Assembly (NCBI RefSeq): GCF_900116715.1
Contig: NZ_FPBM01000001.1
Coordinates: forward strand, 126,784 to 190,783
Source of the DNA: Polaromonas sp. YR568
GTDB lineage: Bacteria; Pseudomonadota; Gammaproteobacteria; Burkholderiales; Burkholderiaceae_C
DNA: 64,000 nt
Reading direction: 5' to 3'
Part shown: piece after piece, positions 7,914 through 16,073 of the stretch
Layout of the letters: the number at the start of each line of letters is the position of its first letter
How positions within the stretch are numbered: position 1 is the first letter of the stretch
The notes under the pieces: model-generated
Told to the model about the DNA's origin: nothing
Databases searched by the model: none
The model's input: only the letters and a program-made list of their open reading frames with translations
Made by a program: the position numbers and the translations under genes

Positions 7914-8954
7914 CTAAGCGGCTGCCGCAGGCCCGAGGTAAAACGCCATCTCCCGCTGCGTGGCCTCGGGGCCATGCACGGCCAGCGCTTGCTGCCTGCC
8001 TGCTTCACCCATGCTGCGGCACAGCCCAGGGTCGGCAGCCAGCCGCATCACCGCGTCGTAAGCCTCTTCCTGTGACTGGATGAGCAGGCCCGTCACACCA
8101 CTCTCCATCACTTCGGCATAACCGCCACGGACGTGCGCCACCACGGGCAGGCCCGCGGCCATGGCTTCCACCACCACGCGGCCATACGCCTCCGTGGAGG
8201 CGCCGGTGCGATAGAAAAACGCGTCGAGCGAGCGGTAAAAATCCGGCGTGCTTTCAGCGCCTGCGGGCAACAGCTCGACGCCATCAACGCCCTGCAACGC
8301 CGCCGCCAGGCAGGTTCCGCCCATGATGCGCACCCGCAGACCCCGGCTGGCCAGCATGCGGTACAGCGCCGGGTCTTCAGGATGGTGCTTGTCCGGCGCA
8401 TCACGGCTGACGCGGCCCACGGTAAAGGGTCGGCCCGCATCGCCAACCTGCGCAAACCGGCTGTCCGCCACCTCCAAAAAAGGCTGCACATCCATCAGGC
8501 TGCGCGAAATGCGGCCCGGCAGGCCAACGCTGAGCTGCAATAGCTTCGAAACAAACACCAGCTCCGGATCCACACCGGTGCTGTCACGCAGGCTTTCAAT
8601 CGCCGCAAACAGCTGCGCATGGTTGGCCAGGTTGTAAAAGAGGATGATCTGCCCGAACTTCGCGTACTTCAGCCAGATGCCCGGGCGCATGTGCACACCG
8701 GCAATCAGCAGTGCGCCGTCCCGGGGAAACTGCTGCGCGAAGGGCTGGATGGCGGTAATGCCCTGCCCCGCATAGCTGGGGTGCACCGGCACATCCGACC
8801 AGAGCTTCACCGGCCGCCGCCCTTGCAGCAGGCGCCGGATGTCCAGCAACTCACGCTCGGCGCCGGTAAAGGCCTCGCTGAAACGCCCAAGCAGGTGCAG
8901 CGTCGGAGGCTGTGCGGCGGGAGGCAAAGGAGAAGCAGTGGCGGGGGTGTTCAT
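7914..8954 (-). CDS. GT-B type glycosyltransferase (family 4-like)
   Basis: 346 residues from the ATG at 8954. The C-terminal half has the nucleotide-sugar binding pattern of GT4-type enzymes: TGASTEAYGRVVVEAMAAGLPVVA with the conserved EAMA...P segment, followed by GGYAEVM and VTGLL. The N-terminal half has a Rossmann-like start (LHLLGRFSEAFTGAERE). It is cytoplasmic with no signal peptide. It is divergent from the TPR/GT41 gene with only 61 bases between starts, suggesting a shared promoter region and a joint role in protein or envelope glycosylation. Donor and acceptor cannot be told from sequence. Confidence 0.75.
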   Translation of the reverse strand: MNTPATASPLPPAAQPPTLHLLGRFSEAFTGAERELLDIRRLLQGRRPVKLWSDVPVHPSYAGQGITAIQPFAQQFPRDGALLIAGVHMRPGIWLKYAKFGQIILFYNLANHAQLFAAIESLRDSTGVDPELVFVSKLLQLSVGLPGRISRSLMDVQPFLEVADSRFAQVGDAGRPFTVGRVSRDAPDKHHPEDPALYRMLASRGLRVRIMGGTCLAAALQGVDGVELLPAGAESTPDFYRSLDAFFYRTGASTEAYGRVVVEAMAAGLPVVAHVRGGYAEVMESGVTGLLIQSQEEAYDAVMRLAADPGLCRSMGEAGRQQALAVHGPEATQREMAFYLGPAAAA

Positions 8955-9015
8955 TCTTGCGCGATTATCCCTGCGATGCCCCCTTGGAAGCAGCCGCTGC
9001 CACATAATCCGGAAG

Positions 9016-11190
9016 ATGCAAAACACGCTCCCGAGCGCACCCGATGCAGCCGGCCTGGAGGCCCCCGAAGACGGCCGCGGCTGGATGCTGCGCGGCGCCC
9101 AGCTGCACGCAGCCGGCCAGCTTGAACAAGCCTTGATCGCCTTTGAAAAAGCCCTGGCCCTGCAACCCGATGATGTCAACGCCGCCTCGGCCTGCGCCAC
9201 GCTGCTCTCCGCGCTCTCCAGGCCCGTGGCCTCTTACAAGGCACTGCTCTCGGTAGAGGCCCTGCTGCTGGAAACCGCCGACGGCGCCGCCAACCTGGCC
9301 ATCGCCGCCGAAAGCTGCGGCGACCTGGCCCGCGCCCGCGTGGCCTATCAGCGCGCATTGGCGCTGGACCCCAACCACGCACGCTCCCTCAACAACGTCG
9401 GGCTGATGGCCGCCGCACAGGCGCAGTGGGAGGCCGCCCTCGAATGCGCCCACAAATGCCTGGCGCAAGACCCGGCCCATGCGCCCTACCACGTCAACCT
9501 CAGCGACTACCTCTGCGGCGCCAGGCGCTACGCCGACGCACTGGCCGTGCTTGAAACGGCAGCGGCCCGCTTCCCGGACAACCTGGACATCCGCATACGC
9601 AGCGCCGCCGTATTGGCCTTCAACGGCGACTTTGAAAAATCGCTTGAAGCCAGCCGGCGCTTTGACGCTGCCACGCTGGCCTACTTCCAGGAATTCCTCG
9701 GCCGCGCCATTGCACCCGCCTACCTGGACCACAAACTGCGCCTGCTCCAGGGCGAGCTCCCCGACGCCCGGCAGCTCTACACCGGCCAGGCCTTCGAGGC
9801 CATGACCGTCTGCGACTGGCGCGACAACGATCAGGTCACGGCCACGCTGCGGCAAATGCTGGACGAATGCCTGCGCACCGGCCAGCGCCGCGACTGGCGC
9901 GATGCGCAGTTTTACGGCCTCATGCTGGGCATGGACGAAAACGAGCTGGCGCAAGTGCGCAAGATATCGATCGCCAAAATCGGCGAAGGCCTCAAAGCGT
10001 CCCTGCCCCCGTTTGTGCAACGCCCGAAAACCGCAGTGCGGCGCGACGACCGCATCCATATCGGCATCACCGTGCAGAGTCTGCGAGACGAACGCCACGC
10101 ACACGCGCTCAAACGCCAGCTCGCGCTGCACGACAGCAGCCGCTTCGCCATCCACATCTATTCACCCACGCGGCACCCGGAGCTCGAGCACAGCGAGATG
10201 CTGAAACCCCATGCCGCCAGCGTGACTGAAATCGCCCACATGTCCGACATCGAAGCGGCCGGCCGCATGCGGCTGGACCCGCTCGACGTCTTTGTCGACA
10301 TGACCTTTGACACCGCCTGGTGCCGCCCCGAAATACCCGAGCTGCGCGTGGCGCCTGTGCAGGTGCGCCAGCTCACCTGGCACCGCCACAACCCGCCGCG
10401 GCCCTGCGACTACAACATGTCCGACACCTTTGTGCATCCGGACGGGCTGGACCTTGCGCCCTACGGTGCCATCGTCCGCCTGCCGCACACCTGCTGGCTG
10501 GCCACGCACGACGAAGAGCCGGAGAGCGGCTGGGACAGCCGTGAGCAAGCCGGCCTCCCGACCGACGCACTGGTGCTGAGCGCTGTGGTCCCCTCGGTCA
10601 TGCTGGACCCGCAAAGCTTCGGCGCCTGGATGAAGATACTGCGTTCGCTGCCCGACGCCGTACTCTGGCTGCCCGCCTACAGCCTGCCCATTGCCGCCAA
10701 CCTGGTGCGCGAGGCCAATGCCGCCGGCGTGAATGAAAACCGCCTGCTGTTTGCCGCCCGCCTGCCGCGCGCACAGTCGCTGGCCTGCCTCAAGCACGCC
10801 GATTTATTCCTGGACACCCTGCGCTTTAACGCCAACCAAGGCCTGGAAGACGCCCTGCGCGTGGGCGTGCCGGCTCTCAGTTGCGCGGGCGACAGCATGG
10901 CTTCGCGCCTGGGCGGCAGCATCATCCGTGCGGCAGGCCTGCCGCAATGTGTGATGCAGAGCGAAGCTGCCTATGTGGTCGAAGCCGTGCGCCTGGGCCG
11001 CAACCCGCAGGCGCTACAGCAGCTCAGGCAACAGCTGCTGGCCGAAAAAGCCAAAGCGCCGCTGCTTGACCTGGCGGCCCGCGTACGCGAGTGGGAAGCT
11101 GCGTGGGCAACCATGGCCGAGCGCACGCGTGCAGGGCTGGCGCCAGCGGCCTTTGATGTGCCATCCTCGGGCAAACAGCCTGCCGGCTGA
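9016..11190 (+). CDS. TPR protein with SPINDLY/OGT-like (GT41) glycosyltransferase domain
   Basis: 724 residues from the ATG at 9016. Residues about 15-230 are tetratricopeptide repeats (for example ALIAFEKALALQPDD, ARVAYQRALALDPNHARSLNNVG). The C-terminal part, about 350-690, has the GT41 layout: HIGITVQSLRDERHAHALKRQ, then PVQVRQLTWHRHNPPRPCDYNMSD, and near the end ADLFLDTLRFNANQGLEDALRVGVPALSCAGDSMASRLGGS, matching the UDP-sugar binding tail of bacterial SPINDLY-type enzymes. Such proteins glycosylate Ser/Thr or Asn in proteins such as flagellins or adhesins; no target gene is in the window. Usual HPP-type residues are partly altered (HNPPRP), so catalytic competence needs checking. Confidence 0.78.
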   Translation: MQNTLPSAPDAAGLEAPEDGRGWMLRGAQLHAAGQLEQALIAFEKALALQPDDVNAASACATLLSALSRPVASYKALLSVEALLLETADGAANLAIAAESCGDLARARVAYQRALALDPNHARSLNNVGLMAAAQAQWEAALECAHKCLAQDPAHAPYHVNLSDYLCGARRYADALAVLETAAARFPDNLDIRIRSAAVLAFNGDFEKSLEASRRFDAATLAYFQEFLGRAIAPAYLDHKLRLLQGELPDARQLYTGQAFEAMTVCDWRDNDQVTATLRQMLDECLRTGQRRDWRDAQFYGLMLGMDENELAQVRKISIAKIGEGLKASLPPFVQRPKTAVRRDDRIHIGITVQSLRDERHAHALKRQLALHDSSRFAIHIYSPTRHPELEHSEMLKPHAASVTEIAHMSDIEAAGRMRLDPLDVFVDMTFDTAWCRPEIPELRVAPVQVRQLTWHRHNPPRPCDYNMSDTFVHPDGLDLAPYGAIVRLPHTCWLATHDEEPESGWDSREQAGLPTDALVLSAVVPSVMLDPQSFGAWMKILRSLPDAVLWLPAYSLPIAANLVREANAAGVNENRLLFAARLPRAQSLACLKHADLFLDTLRFNANQGLEDALRVGVPALSCAGDSMASRLGGSIIRAAGLPQCVMQSEAAYVVEAVRLGRNPQALQQLRQQLLAEKAKAPLLDLAARVREWEAAWATMAERTRAGLAPAAFDVPSSGKQPAG

Positions 11191-11260
11191 CGCTATCCAT
11201 TCAGGAGCAGCTTACGCTCATCCCTATTGGCTTGAAGGCACATTTCGTGCCTAAACAGGC

Positions 11261-12304
11261 TTAAGCCGCGCCAGGCGATGCCGGCAGCGCGCACACCTCA
11301 CCCGTCGGCAGCAAGCCGGCCTGCGCCTTGGCTTCGGCAATGCCCACGGCGCGCGGCAAGGCCACGCTATTTTTCACCGCCGTGAGCTCGGCCAGGATGG
11401 AGATTGCGATCTCGGGCGGCGTCTTGCTGCCGATATAGAGGCCAATCGGCCCATGCAGCTTGGCCAGTTCCTCGGCCGTCATATCGAAATGCTCAGCCAG
11501 CCGTTCACGGCGGCGCTGATTGTTCAGCCGCGAGCCGATGGCGCCCACGTAGAAAGCTTCGGAGCGCAAAGCCTCCATCAGCGCCAGGTCGTCCAGCTTG
11601 GGATCGTGCGTCAGTGCAATCACCGCGCAGCGGGCGTCCAGCTTCATGGCCTGCACCACGTCGTCCGGCATGCCGGTAGCCAGTTCCACACCTTCCACCT
11701 GCCAACTGTCACGGTATTCCTCGCGCGGGTCACACACCGTCACCGCGTAGTCCATGCCCTGCGCAATCTGCGCCACAAAGCGCGACAGCTGCCCCGCGCC
11801 AATGATCAGCAAACGCCAGCGCGGGCCGTGCATGGTGACCAGCGCGGCTTCAGACACCTGCATGCCCTGGCTGGGCTGGGCCGTGCTCAGCGTGACGGCG
11901 CCCGTGTGCAAATCCAAGCGGCGCGCCACCAGCTCACGGGCTTGCAGGCGCTGCAGCAGCTCATCGATGCGGCTGTTTGCCGTCAGCGGCTCAATGGCCA
12001 GCTCAATGGTGCCGCCACAAGGCAGGCCGAAGCGGCGCGCCTCATCGGCCGAGACGCCATACGTGACGATGGCCGGCTGCGCGCGCCCCAGGCCCTCACG
12101 GCGGGCGCGGTCAATCATGTCGTCTTCAATGCAGCCACCGGATACCGAGCCCACCACCCGGCCGTCTTCACAGATGGCCAGCATGGAGCCCTCGGGCCGC
12201 GGGCTGGAGCCCCAGGTCTTGAGCACCGTCACCAGCTCACAACGCAGCCCCGCCGCCAGCCACTGCGACGAGGTTTTCAGAACTTCCAGGTCAATGTTGT
12301 CCAT
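11261..12304 (-). CDS. XdhC/CoxI-family maturation protein for a molybdenum hydroxylase
   Basis: 347 residues: N-terminal XdhC/CoxI domain (VTVLKTWGSSPRPEGSMLAI, GSVSGGCIEDD with the Cys seen in XdhC proteins, and a GLPCGGTIEL segment), and a C-terminal Rossmann-like domain (LLIIGAGQLSRFVAQIA, residues about 167-183) ending in VGAIGSR and PIGLYIGSKTPPEIAISI. XdhC proteins bind Moco, promote its sulfuration and insert it into hydroxylases of the xanthine dehydrogenase family. It lies 62 bases downstream of the Moco subunit gene on the same strand, so it very probably serves that enzyme. Confidence 0.88.
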   Translation of the reverse strand: MDNIDLEVLKTSSQWLAAGLRCELVTVLKTWGSSPRPEGSMLAICEDGRVVGSVSGGCIEDDMIDRARREGLGRAQPAIVTYGVSADEARRFGLPCGGTIELAIEPLTANSRIDELLQRLQARELVARRLDLHTGAVTLSTAQPSQGMQVSEAALVTMHGPRWRLLIIGAGQLSRFVAQIAQGMDYAVTVCDPREEYRDSWQVEGVELATGMPDDVVQAMKLDARCAVIALTHDPKLDDLALMEALRSEAFYVGAIGSRLNNQRRRERLAEHFDMTAEELAKLHGPIGLYIGSKTPPEIAISILAELTAVKNSVALPRAVGIAEAKAQAGLLPTGEVCALPASPGAA

Positions 12305-12366
12305 GCGTCAAATGCTAGCAGTCTGTACCCATTTCTGTCTTGGCGTCGCCTCAATCCCTTTCGGCA

Positions 12367-14517
12367 TCAGGCCTTGGCCAGGTTGTCATTGAGCGGCAAG
12401 GTGCGCACCCGCTTGCCGGTGGCGGCAAACACCGCATTGGCCACCGCCGGCGCCACCAGCGCCGTGGCCGGCTCGCCAATGCCGCCGGGCTTCTCGGTGC
12501 TAGGCACCAGCGTGATGTCCATCACCGGCGACTCATGCATGCGCAGCACCGGGTAGTCGCCAAAGTTGGTCTGCTGCACCCGGCCCTTTTCCAGCGTGAT
12601 CTGGTTGTTCAGCGCGGCCGAGAGGCCAAACACAATGCTCGACTGGATTTGCGCCTGCACCGTGTCGGGGTTGACCATGCGGCCCAGGTCGGCCACCACC
12701 GTCACCTTGTGCACGGTGATCTGGTTGTCTTTCACCGACACCTCCGCCACCTGCGCCATATAGGTGTCGTAGCCCTCCATCAGCGCGATACCACGGCTGC
12801 GGCCTGCCGGCGGCGGCGTGCCCCAGCCGGCCTTATCGGCCGCCATCTTCAGCACATTGGCAAAACGCGGCTGCTTCTCCAGCAGCGACATGCGATAGGC
12901 GTACGGGTCTTTGCCCGCCGCCTGCGCCATTTCATCCACAAAACTCTCGTTGGCAAAGGCGTTGAGCGCATGGCTCACCGAGCGCCAGTAGCCCACACGC
13001 AGCCCGCTGTCGTGAATCACCAGGTCGTACTGCGTGTTCGGTATGTCGTAAGGCATCACGCCCGCCTCAGCCATAAAGGGGTCCAGCGTGTCCTTGGGCA
13101 GGCCGAAGGCGCGCTGCGTGATGGACTGCGAAGTCACCTTGAAGTTCAGCGCCACCGGTTTGCCGTCAGCCCCCAGCCCGGCAGAGAGCTGGTTCACCGC
13201 CATGGGCCTGTAGAAGTCGTGCGTCGTGTCGTCCTCGCGGCTCCACAGCAGCTTGACGGGCTTACCCACGGCCTTGGAGATTTGCGCCGCCTGCACGATG
13301 AAGTCCAGCTCCAGCCGCCGGCCGAAGCCCCCGCCCAGAAAGGTGGTCTTCAGCGTGATGTCTTCAGGCTTGAGGCCCAGCGCCGCCGCCACACTGCCCT
13401 CAGCGCCCTGCTGGAACTGCGTGGGGCCTATCAGCAGGATCTTGCCGTTCTTGTAGTCGGCCGTGAAGTTCATCGGCTCCAGCGTGGCGTGCGCCAGCAG
13501 CGGCGATACGTACTCGGCCTTCAACGTCTTGGCCGCGCCCTTCATTGCGCCGGCGGTGTCACCCTTGGCCGGCACGATGGGAATCACCTTGCCGCTGTCG
13601 GCCGCCTTGCGTATGCCCTCCAGCATGCTGGCGTTGTCTATGGCCGCAACCGGGCCTTCATCCCACTGCACCGTCAGCACCTGGCGCGCCTTGAAGGCAT
13701 GCCAGTAGCTGTCGGCCACCACCGCCACGCCGTCAGGGATCTGCACCACGTCGATCACGCCCGGCATGGCCTTGGCTTTGGACGCATCAAAACTGGTGAC
13801 CTTACCGCCAATCACCGGGCATTGCTGCAGGCTGGCGTAGACCATACCGGGCAGCTTCACGTCAATGCCAAATTCGGCGGTGCCGTTGACCTTCATCGGC
13901 GTGTCAAGCCGCTTGGTGGGCTTGCCGACCACGGTGAAGTCTTTCGGGTCCTTCAGCGCCACCTTTTCCGGCACCGGCAGTTTGGAGGCCGCCTCGGCCA
14001 GCGAGCCGTAGGTGGCCTTCTTGCCGTTCGGCCCGATCACCATGCCGTTCTCTGCCTTCAGCGTGGAGGCATCGACATTCCATTTCGCAGCCGCCGCCGA
14101 CACCAGCATGGTGCGCACCTGCGCGCCGGCAATGCGCAGCTTTTCCCAGCCGTCACGCACCGAGGTCGAGCCGCCCGTGATCTGCGCGCCCAGCAAGGCA
14201 TTGGTGTAGACCTTGCCCGGAGGCGCAATCGCCACCTTGATTTTGCGAATATCCACATTCAGCTCTTCGGCGATCAACATGGGCATCGAGGTATACACGC
14301 CCTGCCCCATCTCGGAACGCGCCGACAGCAACGTGATGGTGTTGTCGTCCGCAATGTGCACCCAGGCATTGGGCGTATACAGCGTGCCGGCCGCCTGCGC
14401 GGCCAAAGGCACACCCAGCGTGACGCCCAGCATCAGCCCGCCGCCCGCAACGCTCAGCGCTGATGTGGTCTTGAGGAAGGTACGGCGGTTTGGAGAAATC
14501 AGTGAAGTGGTGTTCAT
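12367..14517 (-). CDS. Molybdopterin-binding large subunit of a xanthine-dehydrogenase-family hydroxylase (IorB-like)
   Basis: 716 residues. It begins with a Tat signal (RRTFLKTTSALSVAGGG), so the assembled enzyme is exported folded. Moco-domain motifs include RSEMGQGVYTSM near residue 65 and FLGGGFGRRLELDF around 395. The architecture and Tat signal match isoquinoline-1-oxidoreductase/aldehyde dehydrogenase-type two-subunit hydroxylases rather than cytoplasmic xanthine dehydrogenase. A strong AGGAGAACC ribosome site precedes the ATG. The [2Fe-2S] subunit is 11 bases upstream. There is no FAD subunit and no cytochrome c partner in the operon, so the electron acceptor is unclear. Substrate (N-heterocycle or aldehyde) cannot be assigned. 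Confidence 0.88.
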   Translation of the reverse strand: MNTTSLISPNRRTFLKTTSALSVAGGGLMLGVTLGVPLAAQAAGTLYTPNAWVHIADDNTITLLSARSEMGQGVYTSMPMLIAEELNVDIRKIKVAIAPPGKVYTNALLGAQITGGSTSVRDGWEKLRIAGAQVRTMLVSAAAAKWNVDASTLKAENGMVIGPNGKKATYGSLAEAASKLPVPEKVALKDPKDFTVVGKPTKRLDTPMKVNGTAEFGIDVKLPGMVYASLQQCPVIGGKVTSFDASKAKAMPGVIDVVQIPDGVAVVADSYWHAFKARQVLTVQWDEGPVAAIDNASMLEGIRKAADSGKVIPIVPAKGDTAGAMKGAAKTLKAEYVSPLLAHATLEPMNFTADYKNGKILLIGPTQFQQGAEGSVAAALGLKPEDITLKTTFLGGGFGRRLELDFIVQAAQISKAVGKPVKLLWSREDDTTHDFYRPMAVNQLSAGLGADGKPVALNFKVTSQSITQRAFGLPKDTLDPFMAEAGVMPYDIPNTQYDLVIHDSGLRVGYWRSVSHALNAFANESFVDEMAQAAGKDPYAYRMSLLEKQPRFANVLKMAADKAGWGTPPPAGRSRGIALMEGYDTYMAQVAEVSVKDNQITVHKVTVVADLGRMVNPDTVQAQIQSSIVFGLSAALNNQITLEKGRVQQTNFGDYPVLRMHESPVMDITLVPSTEKPGGIGEPATALVAPAVANAVFAATGKRVRTLPLNDNLAKA

Positions 14518-14528
14518 GATGGTTCTCC

Positions 14529-14993
14529 TCAGGCTTTACGCATGGTGGAAGCGGCATCCTTGATCGCCGCGCGAATGCGCGGGTAGGTGCCACAGCGGCA
14601 GATGTTGCCGCTCATCGCCGCATCAATATCGGCGTCGCTGGGGTTTTTGTTGCCTTTGAGCAAGGCCGCCGCGCTCATCAGTTGCCCCGACTGACAGTAG
14701 CCGCATTGCGGCACATCGTGTTTGATCCACGCCACCTGCAGCGGGTGCGTGTTATTGCGCGAAAGGCTTTCAATCGTCGCCACCTTCTGGCCGGCGGCTG
14801 CCGAGAGCGGCGTCTGGCACGAGCGCACCGGGTTGCCGTTGAGGTGCACGGTGCAAGCGCCGCACAAGGCCGCGCCGCAGCCAAACTTGGTGCCGGTCAT
14901 GCCCAGCTCATCGCGTATCACCCACAAGAGGGGTGTGTCGGGTTCTGCCTTCACGGAAACGGCGCGGCCGTTCACGTTGAGAGTCGTTGTCAT
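14529..14993 (-). CDS. [2Fe-2S] small subunit of the molybdenum hydroxylase (IorA-like)
   Basis: 154 residues with both iron-sulfur cluster motifs: the plant-type ferredoxin cluster [15 protein letters not shown] (cysteines about 39-47, with a further Cys near 59) and the C-terminal cluster CGYCQSGQ plus [11 protein letters not shown]. It passes electrons from the Moco subunit encoded just downstream. Lacking its own signal, it probably travels through the Tat system bound to the large subunit, as known for two-subunit periplasmic hydroxylases. It is the first gene of a three-gene operon (small subunit, large subunit, XdhC). Confidence 0.9.
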   Translation of the reverse strand: MTTTLNVNGRAVSVKAEPDTPLLWVIRDELGMTGTKFGCGAALCGACTVHLNGNPVRSCQTPLSAAAGQKVATIESLSRNNTHPLQVAWIKHDVPQCGYCQSGQLMSAAALLKGNKNPSDADIDAAMSGNICRCGTYPRIRAAIKDAASTMRKA

Positions 14994-15363
14994 GGTGGGG
15001 TCCCCTTTTTAGTCGCTGCTTACTCGTTGTAATCACAGGATCTGGCAGGCCCCCGGTTTTAGCTACTACCCGAAGGCCTTGCGCAATTCATGCTACGACT
15101 GGGCACCGGGAGGTATCTGGGTAGAAACCCTTGACTGAAACAAAGTGTCAACAATTTTCTGCAAAACGAGTCAACGCCTGCAAGCCCGGGCACCACTACA
15201 AAACGATTACACATACACAAAAAAAACCGCAAGGATTGCAAACTCCCTCCGAATAGAGGACGAAAAACAGTCTTGCTTCCCTACTATCTGTATGCGAGCT
15301 CATGGGCTGCCAGCTTGACTTGCACTGCAAATTCTTCTCAATCACACCAACAGAAAAAACCCA
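14994..15363. other. 370-bp divergent intergenic region, AT-rich on the right
   Basis: Separates the molybdenum hydroxylase operon from the deaminase gene and must hold both promoters. The one structure I see is an inverted repeat TTGAC (15131-15135) / GTCAA (15147-15151) with an 11-base spacer, a plausible operator. From about 15160 the sequence becomes markedly AT-richer, marking the edge of the deaminase segment. No open frame here is convincing. Confidence 0.5.
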
Positions 15364-16008
15364 ATGAAATTCAAACTCGACCCGAGCAGACCGCCAGACG
15401 AAGATGACTACTACCTTGGAGTTGCTCTTGCAGTTAGAAGAAAAGCAAACTGCACCGGCAATCGTGTTGCAGCGGTTATTGTCAAAAACAAACGCGTTAT
15501 CGCAACGGGGTACAACGGCGTACCCGAAGACATGCCCAACTGCCTGGACGGCGGGTGCCTACGATGCAGCAATCCTGGCGGGCAATTTAAATCCGGCACA
15601 AGATACGACCTCTGCATCTGTGTTCACGCCGAACAAAACGCATTGCTGACAGCCGCGCGATTCGGCATATCGGTTGAGGGAGCCCATTTGTATACAACCA
15701 TGCAGCCGTGTTTTGGCTGTGCCAAAGAAATTTTGCAAGCCAAAATTGAAAAGGTTTTCTATCTGCACCCGTGGGTCCCCACTGATGTTGACCCCGTGAT
15801 GGACGCCGCAATGAAAGCCGAGTACGCCAAAATTATCGGAAAGCTTAAAGTGAAGAAGCTTGACTTTGACGACCCTGTGGCAACCTGGGCCGTAACGACA
15901 ATGAGACAAGCCGCACTGGCTTCAGACAAGAACCCGGACAAAAAAACACCACCGAAGACTGCGAAGAAAAAGGTGGCGAAAAAGAAATCCAGGACTTCGC
16001 CCAGGTAA
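15364..16008 (+). CDS. dCMP/cytidine deaminase-family zinc enzyme with lysine-rich tail
   Basis: 214 residues. Zinc-site motifs are intact: CVHAEQNAL (His and catalytic Glu) and PCFGCAKEIL (PCxxC). A cysteine-rich insert (NCLDGGCLRCSNPGG) resembles the additional metal-binding region of ComEB/T4-type deoxycytidylate deaminases, so dCMP is the likeliest substrate. The last ~25 residues are Lys/Ala/Pro rich (KKTPPKTAKKKVAKKKSR), probably disordered and nucleic-acid binding. The gene is AT-richer than its neighbours, stands alone between unrelated operons, and has non-optimal codons, all signs of transfer. Standalone deaminases can serve nucleotide salvage or phage defence; which applies here is open. 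Confidence 0.8.
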   Translation: MKFKLDPSRPPDEDDYYLGVALAVRRKANCTGNRVAAVIVKNKRVIATGYNGVPEDMPNCLDGGCLRCSNPGGQFKSGTRYDLCICVHAEQNALLTAARFGISVEGAHLYTTMQPCFGCAKEILQAKIEKVFYLHPWVPTDVDPVMDAAMKAEYAKIIGKLKVKKLDFDDPVATWAVTTMRQAALASDKNPDKKTPPKTAKKKVAKKKSRTSPR

Positions 16009-16073
16009 GGCGAGATATCTACGCCTACAGAGCGGCGATCGGGGGCGGCAATCCATCGCTATTTATGCATGCC

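Noticed and set aside
6371-8008. Long minus-strand ORF (545 codons) opposite fecR paralogue 2
   Set aside because: Gly/Ala/Val/His-rich shadow of the real plus-strand gene, with no domain.
12340-14463. 707-codon plus-strand ORF opposite the molybdenum hydroxylase gene
   Set aside because: Translation is His/Arg/Leu/Gln-rich; the minus strand encodes an intact Moco subunit.
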